A DNA stretch of 64,000 nt from Paulinella micropora (lineage: Eukaryota; Cercozoa; Imbricatea; Euglyphida; Paulinellidae), in NCBI GenBank assembly GCA_019918135.1, contig WBZZ01004788.1, positions 167,501-231,500 on the forward strand, written 5' to 3'. This document shows positions 1 to 9,466 of the stretch, one piece after another. The translations under genes were made by a program, and so were the position numbers. The notes beneath the pieces were generated by a model that was given only the letters and a program-made list of their open reading frames with translations, did not search any database and was not told where the DNA came from. Position 1 is the stretch's first letter; each line of letters starts with the position of its first letter.

Positions 1-284
1 TGCTGTAGCCTCTGTGGCGTCACGGCTACAAAAGCCAATGATATAGCAAAAAGAATAGTAAGGCTAGCCAGCGTGATATAGCCAAAATCTACCATCCCGT
101 TTGTCCTGTCTGTCTAGATTATTATAGTAAGTGAGGAAGGAAGCGAGGGAGGGGGGGTAGGGGATACGCGCCAAGAGGTTCAAAAAGGTTCAACAATTTA
201 ATATAAATTAAAAGAGAAAGGGAAACGAGAGGGAGAGGAGCTTGGCTTTGGCTTGGCTGGTTTTTCTTAATTGTGCCTAGCTTG
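1..284. other. Intergenic leader of the first gene
   Basis: No gene is visible here. Around 130-165 there is a purine-rich stretch with a run of seven G, a TA step and four more G, followed by an AT-rich zone and a purine tract up to the start at 285. This resembles the G-rich tracts before other genes in the window, but the paired C-run is missing. Confidence 0.4.
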
Positions 285-2726
285 ATGGACGACGGTCTTA
301 AGTACCAACTTCTCGAGTCGAACCTTCTCCTGTTCTTACGACACGAACTGAATAGGATCCTAACGGAAAGAGTCCAGGCCCATGCGAGTTCATGTAAAAA
401 CCCCACAAAGTGTAATTTTCCAAGTAATGATGGCACAAAGCCCGGCTGGCTCGCGCAGGGTTCGTTCAATATTGTCTTTTGTGATTCGAAAGACCGACAA
501 AAAGTATATCGCTTCGGCTTCTTTACCTACGACGACGAGAATCGCGCTAAAGAGCGAGTGAAATGGAACAAAGCTATGAGGCACAGCGGAATCGGCGCTT
601 GTAAATGTACCAGGTACGAAAAGTTCTCAAATAAGAATGAGACGATGAGCACATTTGAAGAAAAGCTCGAAACCTCATTCCGTTCCATCACCAAAGATAC
701 GAACCTGCCCCGCTCAACAGAGTGCTTCCAAACACTTGAAAAAGAAAAAAAAGAAATTATTGAAAAAGCGTCTAGAGCACTGAGAATGTGCAGTGAGCAA
801 GTTGGGCATTCAATCTACTTATTTTGCGAAGAGTCTAGCTACGCAAAAGAGGGTGACCTAAGGGCTTTCTTGGTGGAAAAGAGCCACGACACGAAAGAGC
901 GCACTGCTGCCTGGAAAGCAGCTTACGTTACGGTCCAAAAGTACACAAAACTTTTCGAGAAAAGGCTGAGAAGTAGAGATTTACGCCGTTGCGATGCGGT
1001 GCTGGTCGATTTAAAGCCGTCTAATTTACTCGTGTACAAGAACCCCTCAGATAATGGTGTGAGTGTTGTCTTTGGAGATGCAGGCCTGTACGAATTCAGT
1101 GTTAACGCGTCTGCCAGCGAGCTAAGCCTTCGCTCGCTGCAGTTGTTGAGCGGCCTGAACGAAAAAGAAAAGGAGTCACTGTGTTCCCAACTGAGCCTTG
1201 GCGTATTTGCCACTTTGCTTGCCAACGGCAACAAAGATTTTGCAAGCACAGACGAGGGGGAAAAGGAGGCTTTCAAAGAAGGCATACAAGTATTACAGGA
1301 TGAGCTCCCGAGACTAAGTAGTAGATCCAGCCAGCAAGATCTTGTAAGGCAGCAAAACCAGCAAGATCGAGATCTTTTAACGAAAGCTATAGCCTTGACA
1401 GCAAATCTACGGTTTCCCGAGGAAAGCTCATACTTTTCTTTTCTAGCAATAGTAGCCCATTATGTATCAAGTGAAAAATCCGACAAACAGTCTTGGGTTC
1501 ATTCGCAGATCTCAGGTGCATATACCCCAGATTTTCAGACCTTACACAACTACTCGCTAACCCCGGGGGCGACGGAGATGACCGCTGCGGCCGAGCAATA
1601 CACGGCGCTTTTGCACAAGGTCTTTGCATGTGGGGCATGTGGAAAGCCCAAAGGTTCCACCAGAACAAGCATCGGGGAATTATTGACAGACCTGAAAACA
1701 CCCTACGACAAGCATGTAGTACCCAGCTGGCTCCAGAAAGGGCCATTCGCTAGCAGCGCGCTTCTTCATTACAATACAGTCAAACCCCGGCAAGGATTCA
1801 AAAGCAATGGGAACTGTCCCGCCTATCCAGTCGTGTTTTATGACGACGGGAAAGAATCAAAACGCAGCAATGTCGTTACGTTTTTTTTTATTCCAGCGGA
1901 CAACTCTAGTTTTTGCCTAACATATCTGTCACCATGGAATGAATTTCTGTGTTCGTATAAAATCGGAGCTAGTGAGACGCGCTCAGTGTGCAAAGTCAAA
2001 CCCCCAGCGCGGACTAGCAACGGTAGTTCTAACAAACAGTGGTTTTTGTTCTGCTACACCCAGCCCGACGACAAGGGCGTTCTGGCAGATATTCCCGTGA
2101 CGGGTGGAGAAGGCCCTGATTCGGATACGAGGGTGCAGGTGATCGCCGCCAAAGCTTGGATACAACTGTTTGGGCTTATGCATCGGTACGCCCAGGCGCT
2201 GCTGCAATGGTCTCAGAGCACGGCTGAAGAGGCCGAAAAAGTCCCGTTCTTTTATTTTGGCACTTGGGACCCGACGTACGTAGCGGTCTACAGTTATATG
2301 TTCGGGGACGAACCTGTGGTCAGAGTCCGCCTTTTGGAACCCAAACTCCTTGTCCAGCTGCAGAGGAAAGAACTTCAAAGTGTTCCGCGCACGGAATTTG
2401 CCGAAAAGCTGCCGACCAAAGAGCCCTCCAAGCTTGCCGTTATATTTTACTTGTCCTTGCTGGCCAACGGAGTTGGCCAGCCTTGCTTATCCACGAAAGC
2501 TGCGTGTGCCACGGCGCTGTCCCCGTTGCTCAAGGCGCTACGGAGAACAGAAGTAGACTGGAAAAATACGCTTGGCGCCGCACCTAAAGTAGCCGCAACG
2601 CTAGGCTTAGCAACCACTGTAGCCTCGAAAGTGCTGTCCAAAGTCAGCGCAGCTTCAAAGTCAGCGACAGTAGAGATGAGTCTTGAGCTGGTACGTGCTA
2701 ACCTGCTCCGAGCTTTCTCAATCTAA
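285..2726 (+). CDS. Divergent protein kinase-like protein, 813 aa
   Basis: A single open frame. The first ATG is at 285; the frame is open upstream only through a GTG at 273. Kinase landmarks are in order: a glycine-loop-like QGSFNIVF at residues 58-65, a candidate ATP-binding lysine at 73, the catalytic-loop motif DLKPSNLL beginning at D242, and FGDAG at 263-267 in place of DFG. The HRD histidine and a canonical DFG are absent, so activity is uncertain. The N-terminus has two cysteines in a CKNPTKC arrangement. The C-terminal ~500 residues match nothing I recognise. Fragments with the same DxKPxN signature occur at 17,228-18,000, so this is the intact member of a local family. Substrate and pathway are unknown. 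Confidence 0.6.
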   Translation: MDDGLKYQLLESNLLLFLRHELNRILTERVQAHASSCKNPTKCNFPSNDGTKPGWLAQGSFNIVFCDSKDRQKVYRFGFFTYDDENRAKERVKWNKAMRHSGIGACKCTRYEKFSNKNETMSTFEEKLETSFRSITKDTNLPRSTECFQTLEKEKKEIIEKASRALRMCSEQVGHSIYLFCEESSYAKEGDLRAFLVEKSHDTKERTAAWKAAYVTVQKYTKLFEKRLRSRDLRRCDAVLVDLKPSNLLVYKNPSDNGVSVVFGDAGLYEFSVNASASELSLRSLQLLSGLNEKEKESLCSQLSLGVFATLLANGNKDFASTDEGEKEAFKEGIQVLQDELPRLSSRSSQQDLVRQQNQQDRDLLTKAIALTANLRFPEESSYFSFLAIVAHYVSSEKSDKQSWVHSQISGAYTPDFQTLHNYSLTPGATEMTAAAEQYTALLHKVFACGACGKPKGSTRTSIGELLTDLKTPYDKHVVPSWLQKGPFASSALLHYNTVKPRQGFKSNGNCPAYPVVFYDDGKESKRSNVVTFFFIPADNSSFCLTYLSPWNEFLCSYKIGASETRSVCKVKPPARTSNGSSNKQWFLFCYTQPDDKGVLADIPVTGGEGPDSDTRVQVIAAKAWIQLFGLMHRYAQALLQWSQSTAEEAEKVPFFYFGTWDPTYVAVYSYMFGDEPVVRVRLLEPKLLVQLQRKELQSVPRTEFAEKLPTKEPSKLAVIFYLSLLANGVGQPCLSTKAACATALSPLLKALRRTEVDWKNTLGAAPKVAATLGLATTVASKVLSKVSAASKSATVEMSLELVRANLLRAFSI

Positions 2727-2833
2727 TGATTTTTATTTGATTTTGGGTTGCAAACTGCTGGAGAAGAGTACAAGGCTTTTCAAGAATACTATAAATTGCG
2801 TAAACAACTCAAGCTTCATAATCAAATTGTTTT

Positions 2834-3999
2834 TTAATTAGCGGACGCCTGTAGCTGCAGGTACTTACTAACCTGCTCGGCGGCGTCACGGTCCGGCAGG
2901 ATCCGGCTCAGCTCGCTCCGCACTCGGGCGGGTCTCCGGGAGCTCCAGGCAGCCGCGAGCGCCAAACACAGCAGCAAGCACAGGTGAGCTCCGACGAACG
3001 CCCGCTTCCAGCCCCGTTCGGCGGGCCAGGCATAGATGCAGACAGTCAACGTCACCAGCACGAGGCAGGCTAGCGCAGTCAGCGCCATGCGCGCCAGCCG
3101 GGGCCGCGCCTGGTCTTGCCAGACCTCGCGGGCGCACCAGCCTGCCAGGGGCAGTGTGTACACTAGCAGCCAGGTCACGCGGCCAGTCTCATCCCAGAAC
3201 GCCAGCACAAGCGACGCCAAGCACGCAAACCAGCACAGCGCGTATGTCCATGTAAAGCCCAGCGGCGCGGGCGTTGGTGTTATTGCGTGGACAACGTCGT
3301 ACGCCGCCTCGGCGCGCCTAGCCTCGAGCCACCTGCCTGCTTGCCAACGCATGGCACAGCCAACAAACACGTGGTAGAGCGTGAGCGCCGACGCTGACAG
3401 TGGCACCCACGCATCCCGCAACTCGCGGTGGGGCCGTGTGGCCCACAGCCAGCCAGTCGCGGTGGCCAGCGCGCACGAGTGCAACAGAAGCTGTTGCGGG
3501 CGTGTGCCTTGGGGCAGGGACGGGGCTTGTGCGTACAACGAGGGCCAATACAGCCCGAGGCCCTCAGCTAAGAGCAAGGATGCCGGGGGCACCCAGCTGC
3601 GCGCGCCCTCCAGGTGCAGCCCCAGCACGAGCCCCCAAGCCAGTGCGATCGCGCCCAGGAGCACCCGGCAGAACTCCAGCAGATAAAGGCCGTAGGGCGC
3701 ACCGCACCGCAGCCTGCACTGCAGGACCCAGGCATCGTCGTCGTACAGACTACTAGTAATCACTTCCTCGGGAAGGGCGGCAGCAGTAACAAAGACACCC
3801 AAGATAACCAGAGAGTCACGGGCGCAGCTAGGCCTAAGCAGAAGTGTATTTCCTTCCATTCGGCTTCGTCGGAATGGTAGCCGATTAAGAGTATCAGCCA
3901 CGAATATATCGCCGCGTAGCCTAGAGACGAAAGGCACACTAGAACAATGGCTATGAATTCCCGTGTGTAACTCCAGTTATAGCCAACCCTGGCGAGCAT
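2834..3999 (-). CDS. Multi-pass membrane protein with an apparent frameshift
   Basis: Two overlapping minus frames describe one hydrophobic protein. The upstream frame starts at ATG 3999, encodes two membrane helices and stops at about 3760. The downstream frame has ATG 3859 and runs to the stop at 2834-2836. Together they give about ten membrane helices, many Trp and Leu, and a short charged cytoplasmic-type tail (RILPDRDAAEQ). I see no family motif. A single-base shift between 3760 and 3860 would explain the two frames; alternatively only the 3859 start is used. Pieces of this gene (3482-3533 and 3971-4000) reappear joined together at 6123-6215. A G/C palindrome lies 62 bases upstream of ATG 3999. 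Confidence 0.5.
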
Positions 4000-4060
4000 T
4001 GTCTGTGCTAATTGGTAAAAATGAGCCAATCTCGCTGTGCAACCGCGCACGAGAAGGAGA

Positions 4061-4085
4061 GGGGGGGGGGGGGGCACCCCCCCCC
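4061..4085 (-). promoter_or_regulatory. G-run/C-run palindrome upstream of the membrane protein gene
   Basis: Fourteen G, then CA, then nine C. Read on the minus strand it is G-run, TG, C-run, then CTCTCCTTCTC, then the start codon 62 bases on. The same order (G-run, short centre, C-run, CT-rich stretch, ATG) recurs before many genes here, so I infer a promoter element. No experimental support. Confidence 0.4.
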
Positions 4086-4407
4086 TTTTCTCACCCCCCC
4101 CCCTCCCTCTCCCCTCCCTCCCCCTTTGCGTTATACAGCGGGGACTAGCAAAAGGCCAGGGAACTCAGGGGCACAGCTCCCGCCCTTTGCAGAGAGCTCT
4201 GTTTAAACATTTTATTTTTCATTTTCAAACAAGAAGCTCAAAGTGTGGATGGACGGAGGAGCTGTGTAGCCCGGCGACTGCTGGGCCTGTCGTGCGGCAG
4301 GTCAGCGACGTAGCGGCCAAGAACCTCAGGATCAAGAGACTGGGGGAAGGGGGTAGTAAAGCCTGTTCAGAGAATATTTCTTTTTTATTAAACAGTTTTA
4401 ACTGAAA

Positions 4408-5668
4408 TTAAATTGTTTCATGCGTGTGAGCATTCCCGGCCCGGGCCAGTTCGGCTTGCGCGTCGTTGCAGCCTTGTTCCGCAGCCCGCCCCCACCACTC
4501 CTCTGCCTTGGCCAGGTCTCTGGCTACGCCAGTCCCCCGTGCATAACACCAGCCTAGATTAAGCTGGGCAACGGGCAGGCCCTGCTCGCCCGCTAGCTGG
4601 TAATAAGCCACGGCCCGGGCGCTGTCCTTGGCTACGCCACGCCCCGTGAGGTAGCAGGCCCGAGCTCGCGCTGCGCCTTAGCACAGCCTAGCTCCGCCGC
4701 CCGCTGGTAACAGCGGGCCGCTGCCGTGTCGTCCCGCACGGTACCTAGCTTCTGCTGATAGCATTTGCCTAGCAAGAACAGCGCTTCCGGGTGGGGGCTA
4801 GCGCCCTCCGTGGCTTGTTTGTAATACCGGAAGGTCAGGTCGGGTTTCTTGCGCACGACCTTCGCCACTCCCTTGGCGTAGTATTGGGCTAGTTCGAGAC
4901 AGGCCTGCTGGCTCCCCCGGCCGGCTGCCTGTCGGTAGTAGTCGATAGCCGCTATCAGATTCTGGGGGGTGCCGATCCCCTGAGCGCAACACCGGGCCAG
5001 CCTCCCAGACCTGCCGCGGCTTGGCCGTGTTGGAACGCGCGCTGGTAGTAGGACCAGGCCAAGGTTGCAGACTGCTGCAGCCCTCGGCCTGCCAAGTAAC
5101 GCTCTGCGAGCGCCAGATCTGCGTCCGCGTGCGCCTGTCCGGCAGCCGCGACTAGGCATTGCAGCGCTCGTGCCTCGTCTCGGTCCGTGCCCTCTCCGGT
5201 CTGCAGATGTTCGGCTAGCTGTTACAAGGCCGCTGAGTGGTTTTGCTCGGCGGCCCGACCAGCCCAGCGGCAGGCCAGTACCGGGTCCCTGGGGCGGTAC
5301 CAGCGAGCGAGCTCAAGCTGCGCGGCTACCAGGCCTTGCTCGGCCGCGCGGGTGTGCCATTCGAGGGCCGACGAATACAGCTCGGGCCGCTTGGCATACC
5401 GCAGCGCCAGTTCATGCTGAGCCTCTGGGCGCCCGCGCGCAGCCTCCCGCCGGACCTGGTCGTCCGTCCGCGCACACAAACCTTTTACGTACTTGAGGCG
5501 CCGACGTTGTGCCACTTTAGCCGCCCGCTTCGCCCGGCGCAGAGAACTCACTTGGGCTGCCAGCCGGTCACGTTGCAGGCCGGCGAGCCCGCGCGTGTGG
5601 AGGCCGAGGCTAGCCTCGAGGCGCCTGCACTCCGCCAGTAGCTTGTGCTTGCGCTTGCGCTGTGACAT
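4408..5668 (-). pseudogene. Sel1-repeat (TPR-like) gene, interrupted
   Basis: ATG at 5668 (MSQRKRKHKLLAEC), followed by a basic helical leader and Sel1 units with the AAEQG...A.LELA pattern. An in-frame TAA lies at 5222-5224, after which the same frame continues with coherent Sel1 sequence. Two frameshifts follow, near 5000 and near 4660; the final frame ends at 4408. Sel1 units are helix-turn-helix scaffolds for protein binding. The related gene at 8806-9300 shares the first ~30 and last ~70 residues but lacks most of the middle. The base context of the TAA (TAA CAG CTA) fits the STOP-CAR-YYA readthrough motif, but the frameshifts favour a pseudogene. Confidence 0.6.
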
Positions 5669-5930
5669 AACGTAGTGTGTGTGTGTGTGTGTGTGTGCGG
5701 GTGTGTGTGTATGAAAAGAAAGGAACAGTGGAAGGGGGGAGGGGGGAGGGGAGAGAGAGAGAGGGGGTCCCGCCCTTGTTGCATCCCTCTCCCCCCTCCC
5801 CCCCTCCCTCGCTCTAGACACAATTTGTTGCTAATCCTTTTGTAACAATTTTTATGGGGAGGGGGGTAAGATGCACAAAACCTCTTCCCCTCAGCAGAGA
5901 GTGAGCCGACCGAGTGTACAAAACATGGCT
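5669..5930. promoter_or_regulatory. Duplicated divergent promoter region
   Basis: It contains a (GT)n tract just upstream of the 5668 start, a G-rich tract with GGGGGTCCCGCCC (5732-5775), and a C-rich tract. The layout copies the divergent promoter at 9301-9466, but no intact gene remains on the plus side. Confidence 0.45.
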
Positions 5931-6440
5931 AACCGAGTGGATACAGAGAGCTGGGCCGAGATTTTGTTGTTGCACAGCATCGACTGGGGCTGGCGCTGCC
6001 GGCGTTGTTAGCGCTGTTGGTACAGGCTAGCGGCCCCGTACGCCAGACCGGCACTGTACGTAGACCGCGCGCTCGGGGTGCGAGCGACCAGTGAATCTAA
6101 CGCGCATTCCGCGCGCAGAGTGTAACAGAAGCTGCTGCGGGCGTGTGCCTTGGGGCAGGGACGGGGCTTGTGCGTTCAGTTATAACCAACCCTGGCGAGC
6201 AGCAAGCGTCGTCTGCCAAACCGCCGGCGCGGTCTGGTAATGGGAGAGGCGTGATGCTTCTGGCACTGATAGCAGTAGTACTCCTGCTTTTAAAAAAAAG
6301 AATGACAAGTTTTGGGGAGGGGCACAAAATGAGCTCCCTCCCCCCCCCCTACAGAGAGTCTTTCGATCCAAGAGGATGTAACTCTTCTTTACAAAGAAAT
6401 AAACAGACATATGGCCTATACCTTATTTTTAGCAGTCGAA
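5931..6440 (+). pseudogene. Mosaic of 5' fragments copied from neighbouring genes
   Basis: Bases 5931-6122 are a diverged copy of the 5' part of the F-box/LRR-like gene (9528-9716). Bases 6123-6177 copy 3482-3533 and bases 6178-6215 copy 3971-4000 of the membrane protein gene, with the intervening DNA deleted. Bases 6386-6440 resemble the start of the Sel1 gene at 11,030-11,085 (the CAGACATATGGC start region). None can encode a whole product. The block looks like repeated local duplication and deletion. It now forms the upstream region of the receptor gene at 6536. Confidence 0.55.
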
Positions 6441-6535
6441 GGCCTACTCGCAAAACAAGGTTGCCCAAGCAACACGAGAAAGCAACAATCTGCGAGCAAA
6501 AAGCAGAGAAATTTGAAAAAAGCTTAAAAAGTCTT

Positions 6536-8728
6536 ATGCTTGGATTTTTCATTCTGCTCCTCCTCAGCCGCACACGAGCAATCTTTCTCAATGGCAGTGG
6601 ATCCTCGCTGGCTGCTCCAGTGTGGCAGGCCTGGGGGTTACAGTATCAGACCGTTCGCGGATCGACGCACATAAGATATCACAGCACATCCTCGGGGCTA
6701 GGCCTGAAGGCTCTGACGACCGCAGACGCGCCAGGACTGTACCAGGTGGCTTTTGCGGGCTCAGACTCCTTGGTATCGGCCGCCATGTACCAAGACTTCC
6801 CGACCCTGCAGATGGTGCCTGCGCTGGTGGTGCCACTTGCCATCATTTTCAATCTGCGTGGCTTCGCAAACACCGAGCTGGTACTGAACGCTGACGTGAC
6901 GGCCAAGTTGTTCAGCGGCCAGATAACCAACTGGAACCACAGCGCACTCTCTGCCCTCAACCCGAACAAAGCCCTCCCGAACCTCCCTGTCAAAATCTTT
7001 ATTCGAGTACAGCCCTCCGGACAAACGGAGATCCTGACACGTTTTTTGGCGAGCGAGAGTCCTAAAAGCTGGCCCCACGGCGTGTTCAACAAATGGCCCC
7101 CGAACCTGACGACGCCAATGGTGAGCTTTTCAGAGAACGTTTACTCTTTGATCGGCAGCGTGATGTCGGAACCAGGGGCCCTGAGCTACGCGGCGTACCC
7201 CTTCTGCGTGCTGATTTCCGTGACGTACGCCAGCTTCTGTGTGGACCCCGGCCATGCGCAGGCGGGGGCTGAGCCCTGCCAAGCCAAGTACCTGGTGGCT
7301 CCCAGCGTGGAAACAATACAAGCCACCATGGCTCAGATCCAGCTAGACGACAAACTACACGCCGTCATCACGCCTGTACCCGGGGACTGGCCGCTCACCG
7401 ACGTCACGTACGCTGTCTTCCACCGGGCCAGCAACCTGACATGCCCGGAGGCAGCGGAAGTCCTCAAGTTTTTCATTTACGCCTTCACCAACCAAGACAC
7501 CAGGGGAGTGGCCAGGAGCCTGGGCTATTTTACACTAACCAAAGAACACGTAGACCACGTGATTGCTTATCTGTCAGAGCTAACCTGCCCCCAAACCGGC
7601 GCGTCCTACCTTGCCGCGGACTTCTCTGCCAAAGACGGCCACGACGTCACCCGGCACGCCATGATTGGGATAGCCGTGGTGGGGCTCGTGCTCGCGGGGG
7701 GGCTCTGGGTGTCGATCGTTTCAGCGCGGGGCAGCCGCGTCGCACGCGTGGCGGGGCTGCTGTTCACCTCGCTCTTCGTGCTTGGCTGCGCGCTGAACTA
7801 CCTGGCCGTGATCCTGTGGGCCATCGAGCCGGACACCGATCGTATCTGCGAGGCGCGCTTCCTCACGGTGATCACTGGACACACGTTAATATTGGCCGTG
7901 ATGTTTTCCAAGTCCGGAGCGGTTTACTCCATCATCCAAATGACGAAAAAGGGCCGCCTGAAGAGGCTGGCGAACATGTCCTCCGCCAGGTTCGTGTACC
8001 GCATGCTGTTCATGCTGGTGCCCCAGTCAGTCGTGTTGGTCGTCTGGTTCGTGCTGGATCCGCCAGTGGTCCGCCTGGTGGTGGTCGACCCTCTCGACAG
8101 GATGTACGTGCGGGCGTGCACCGTCTCTGAGATTCCAGAGCTGTGGATCGCTCTGGAAGTGGCCGTCTTCGTCGTTTCCGTCTGCTGGGGTGGCTGGCTT
8201 GCAATGAAGACACGTGACTTCTACGATCGTTACCAGGTCCCAAACGAGAGCGAGGCCATTTACAACTCCCTGTACAACATGTTCCTGTGCGGATTGTTCT
8301 TCGTCCCTATTGTCTCGGACCTAGGCCCGGGCTCGGCCATCTTCACCTTTGTGGTCTGCACCGCAATCGCCGTCCCCACCTCCTTTGCCCTCGCGTCGGT
8401 CCTCGTGCCCAAAGTGGCGGCGCTTGCGGGCACCTGCATGATGTCACGTGCCAGTGCGAATAACTTTGTCTCAGAAGAAGATGGAATCACAGTAGCGAAC
8501 AGCGGACTTTCGTCGGGGCATCTCCGGGTACAGCAGAAGCCCGAGGATGCAGCGGCCACGAACGATTTGGAGATAGGCCAACTAGAAGACGCTAAAGGTT
8601 GCACAAGCAAGCTATCGAAATCAGAGCATAACAACGATTCCAGCCAGCCACCGCAAGGAAACGCATTCGAAGAAGCGCCTGCTCACGTCGTGAACGTTGT
8701 GGACGGGGACGGCTTAGGGGTGGCCTGA
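6536..8728 (+). CDS. PstS-like phosphate-binding domain fused to a class C 7TM receptor, 730 aa
   Basis: The frame is open from 6143, but I choose ATG 6536 because it gives a signal peptide (MLGFFILLLLSRTRA) placed directly before the binding domain. Residues ~16-365 follow the PstS/PBP-like plan: a SGSSLAAPVWQ start, then a VLNADVTAKLFSGQITNWN stretch matching the PstS motif around GkItnWNDp, then NP...LP..PVKIF.R. Residues ~373-640 hold seven hydrophobic helices with class C signatures, including a Cys-x-x-Arg before helix 3 and NESEAIYNSLYN at 570-581 before helix 6. The tail is hydrophilic. By family analogy the Venus-flytrap-like domain binds a ligand outside the cell and the 7TM signals to G proteins. 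Phosphate as the ligand is an inference. Confidence 0.75.
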   Translation: MLGFFILLLLSRTRAIFLNGSGSSLAAPVWQAWGLQYQTVRGSTHIRYHSTSSGLGLKALTTADAPGLYQVAFAGSDSLVSAAMYQDFPTLQMVPALVVPLAIIFNLRGFANTELVLNADVTAKLFSGQITNWNHSALSALNPNKALPNLPVKIFIRVQPSGQTEILTRFLASESPKSWPHGVFNKWPPNLTTPMVSFSENVYSLIGSVMSEPGALSYAAYPFCVLISVTYASFCVDPGHAQAGAEPCQAKYLVAPSVETIQATMAQIQLDDKLHAVITPVPGDWPLTDVTYAVFHRASNLTCPEAAEVLKFFIYAFTNQDTRGVARSLGYFTLTKEHVDHVIAYLSELTCPQTGASYLAADFSAKDGHDVTRHAMIGIAVVGLVLAGGLWVSIVSARGSRVARVAGLLFTSLFVLGCALNYLAVILWAIEPDTDRICEARFLTVITGHTLILAVMFSKSGAVYSIIQMTKKGRLKRLANMSSARFVYRMLFMLVPQSVVLVVWFVLDPPVVRLVVVDPLDRMYVRACTVSEIPELWIALEVAVFVVSVCWGGWLAMKTRDFYDRYQVPNESEAIYNSLYNMFLCGLFFVPIVSDLGPGSAIFTFVVCTAIAVPTSFALASVLVPKVAALAGTCMMSRASANNFVSEEDGITVANSGLSSGHLRVQQKPEDAAATNDLEIGQLEDAKGCTSKLSKSEHNNDSSQPPQGNAFEEAPAHVVNVVDGDGLGVA

Positions 8729-8805
8729 CCAATCGAGGTTTGAACGCGTAAGATTTCAATTCAATCTGTTTTAATTTAAAAAAAACAATGCAATCAAACA
8801 TCTGC

Positions 8806-9300
8806 TCAAACGGGAACTAAATTTGTCTCCTGCATGAGAGCATTTCGGGCCCGGGCCAGTTCGGCCTGCGCGTCGTGGCAGCCCTGTTCCGCGGCCCGTG
8901 CATAACACCAGCCCAGATTAAGCTGGGCGACGGGCAGGCCCTGCTCGGCCGCTAGCTGGTAACAACGGGCCGCTGCCGTGTCGTCCCGCACGGTACCAAG
9001 CTTCTGCTGGTAGCATTTGAGCTTGACTAACACGTCACAGACCGCCGCGGAGCGGACGAGGCGCGGTTGGCCCGTCGCCGAGTTTAGCAAGTCAGCGGCA
9101 GCGAACAGTTCCAGAGGCAATGCTGTCGCATAGTAACGAGCCCGGCCGGCTGCCTCTGCCGGGAGCCCGGGCCCGAGCAGAAAACTCAGGATCAGACCCC
9201 ACACTTCGCGGCCGGCGAGCCCGCGCGTGTGGAGGCCGAGGCTAGCCTCGAGGCGCCTGCACTCCGTCAGTAGCTCGTGCTTGCGCTTGCGCTGTGACAT
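8806..9300 (-). CDS. Short Sel1-repeat protein, 164 aa
   Basis: Starts at ATG 9300 with MSQRKRKHELLTEC, nearly the same leader as the gene at 5668. The centre (REVWGLILSFLLGP to about residue 93) is not Sel1-like. The end has two Sel1 units (AARCYQLAAEQG, NLGWCYA) and stops at 8806. Next to its relative, most repeats have been replaced or deleted with the frame kept open. It is divergently paired with the gene at 9467 across 166 bases. Presumed role is a protein-binding scaffold; it may be a non-functional remnant. Confidence 0.55.
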   Translation of the reverse strand: MSQRKRKHELLTECRRLEASLGLHTRGLAGREVWGLILSFLLGPGLPAEAAGRARYYATALPLELFAAADLLNSATGQPRLVRSAAVCDVLVKLKCYQQKLGTVRDDTAAARCYQLAAEQGLPVAQLNLGWCYARAAEQGCHDAQAELARARNALMQETNLVPV

Positions 9301-9466
9301 AACATAGTGTGTGTGTGTGGGTGTGTGTGTGTGTATGAAAAGAAAGGAACAGTGGAAGGGGGGGGGGGGGGGGGGCGCCCCGCCCTTTTTGCATCTTTCT
9401 CCTCCCTCGCCCCCCCCCCCCTCGCTCAAGACACGATTTGTTGCCAATCCTTTTGTAACAATTTCT
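9301..9466. promoter_or_regulatory. Divergent promoter with (GT)n and G/C palindrome
   Basis: A (GT)n tract lies next to the 9300 start. At 9358-9385 there are 18 G, CGCCCC and GCCC, then a T-run and a second C-run (about 9412-9421). The palindrome is 58 bases upstream of ATG 9300. The whole arrangement is duplicated at 5669-5930. Confidence 0.45.

Noticed and set aside
6143-6535. Longer N-terminus for the PstS-7TM receptor
   Set aside because: The open upstream frame crosses copied fragments of other genes, while ATG 6536 gives a signal peptide directly before the binding domain.
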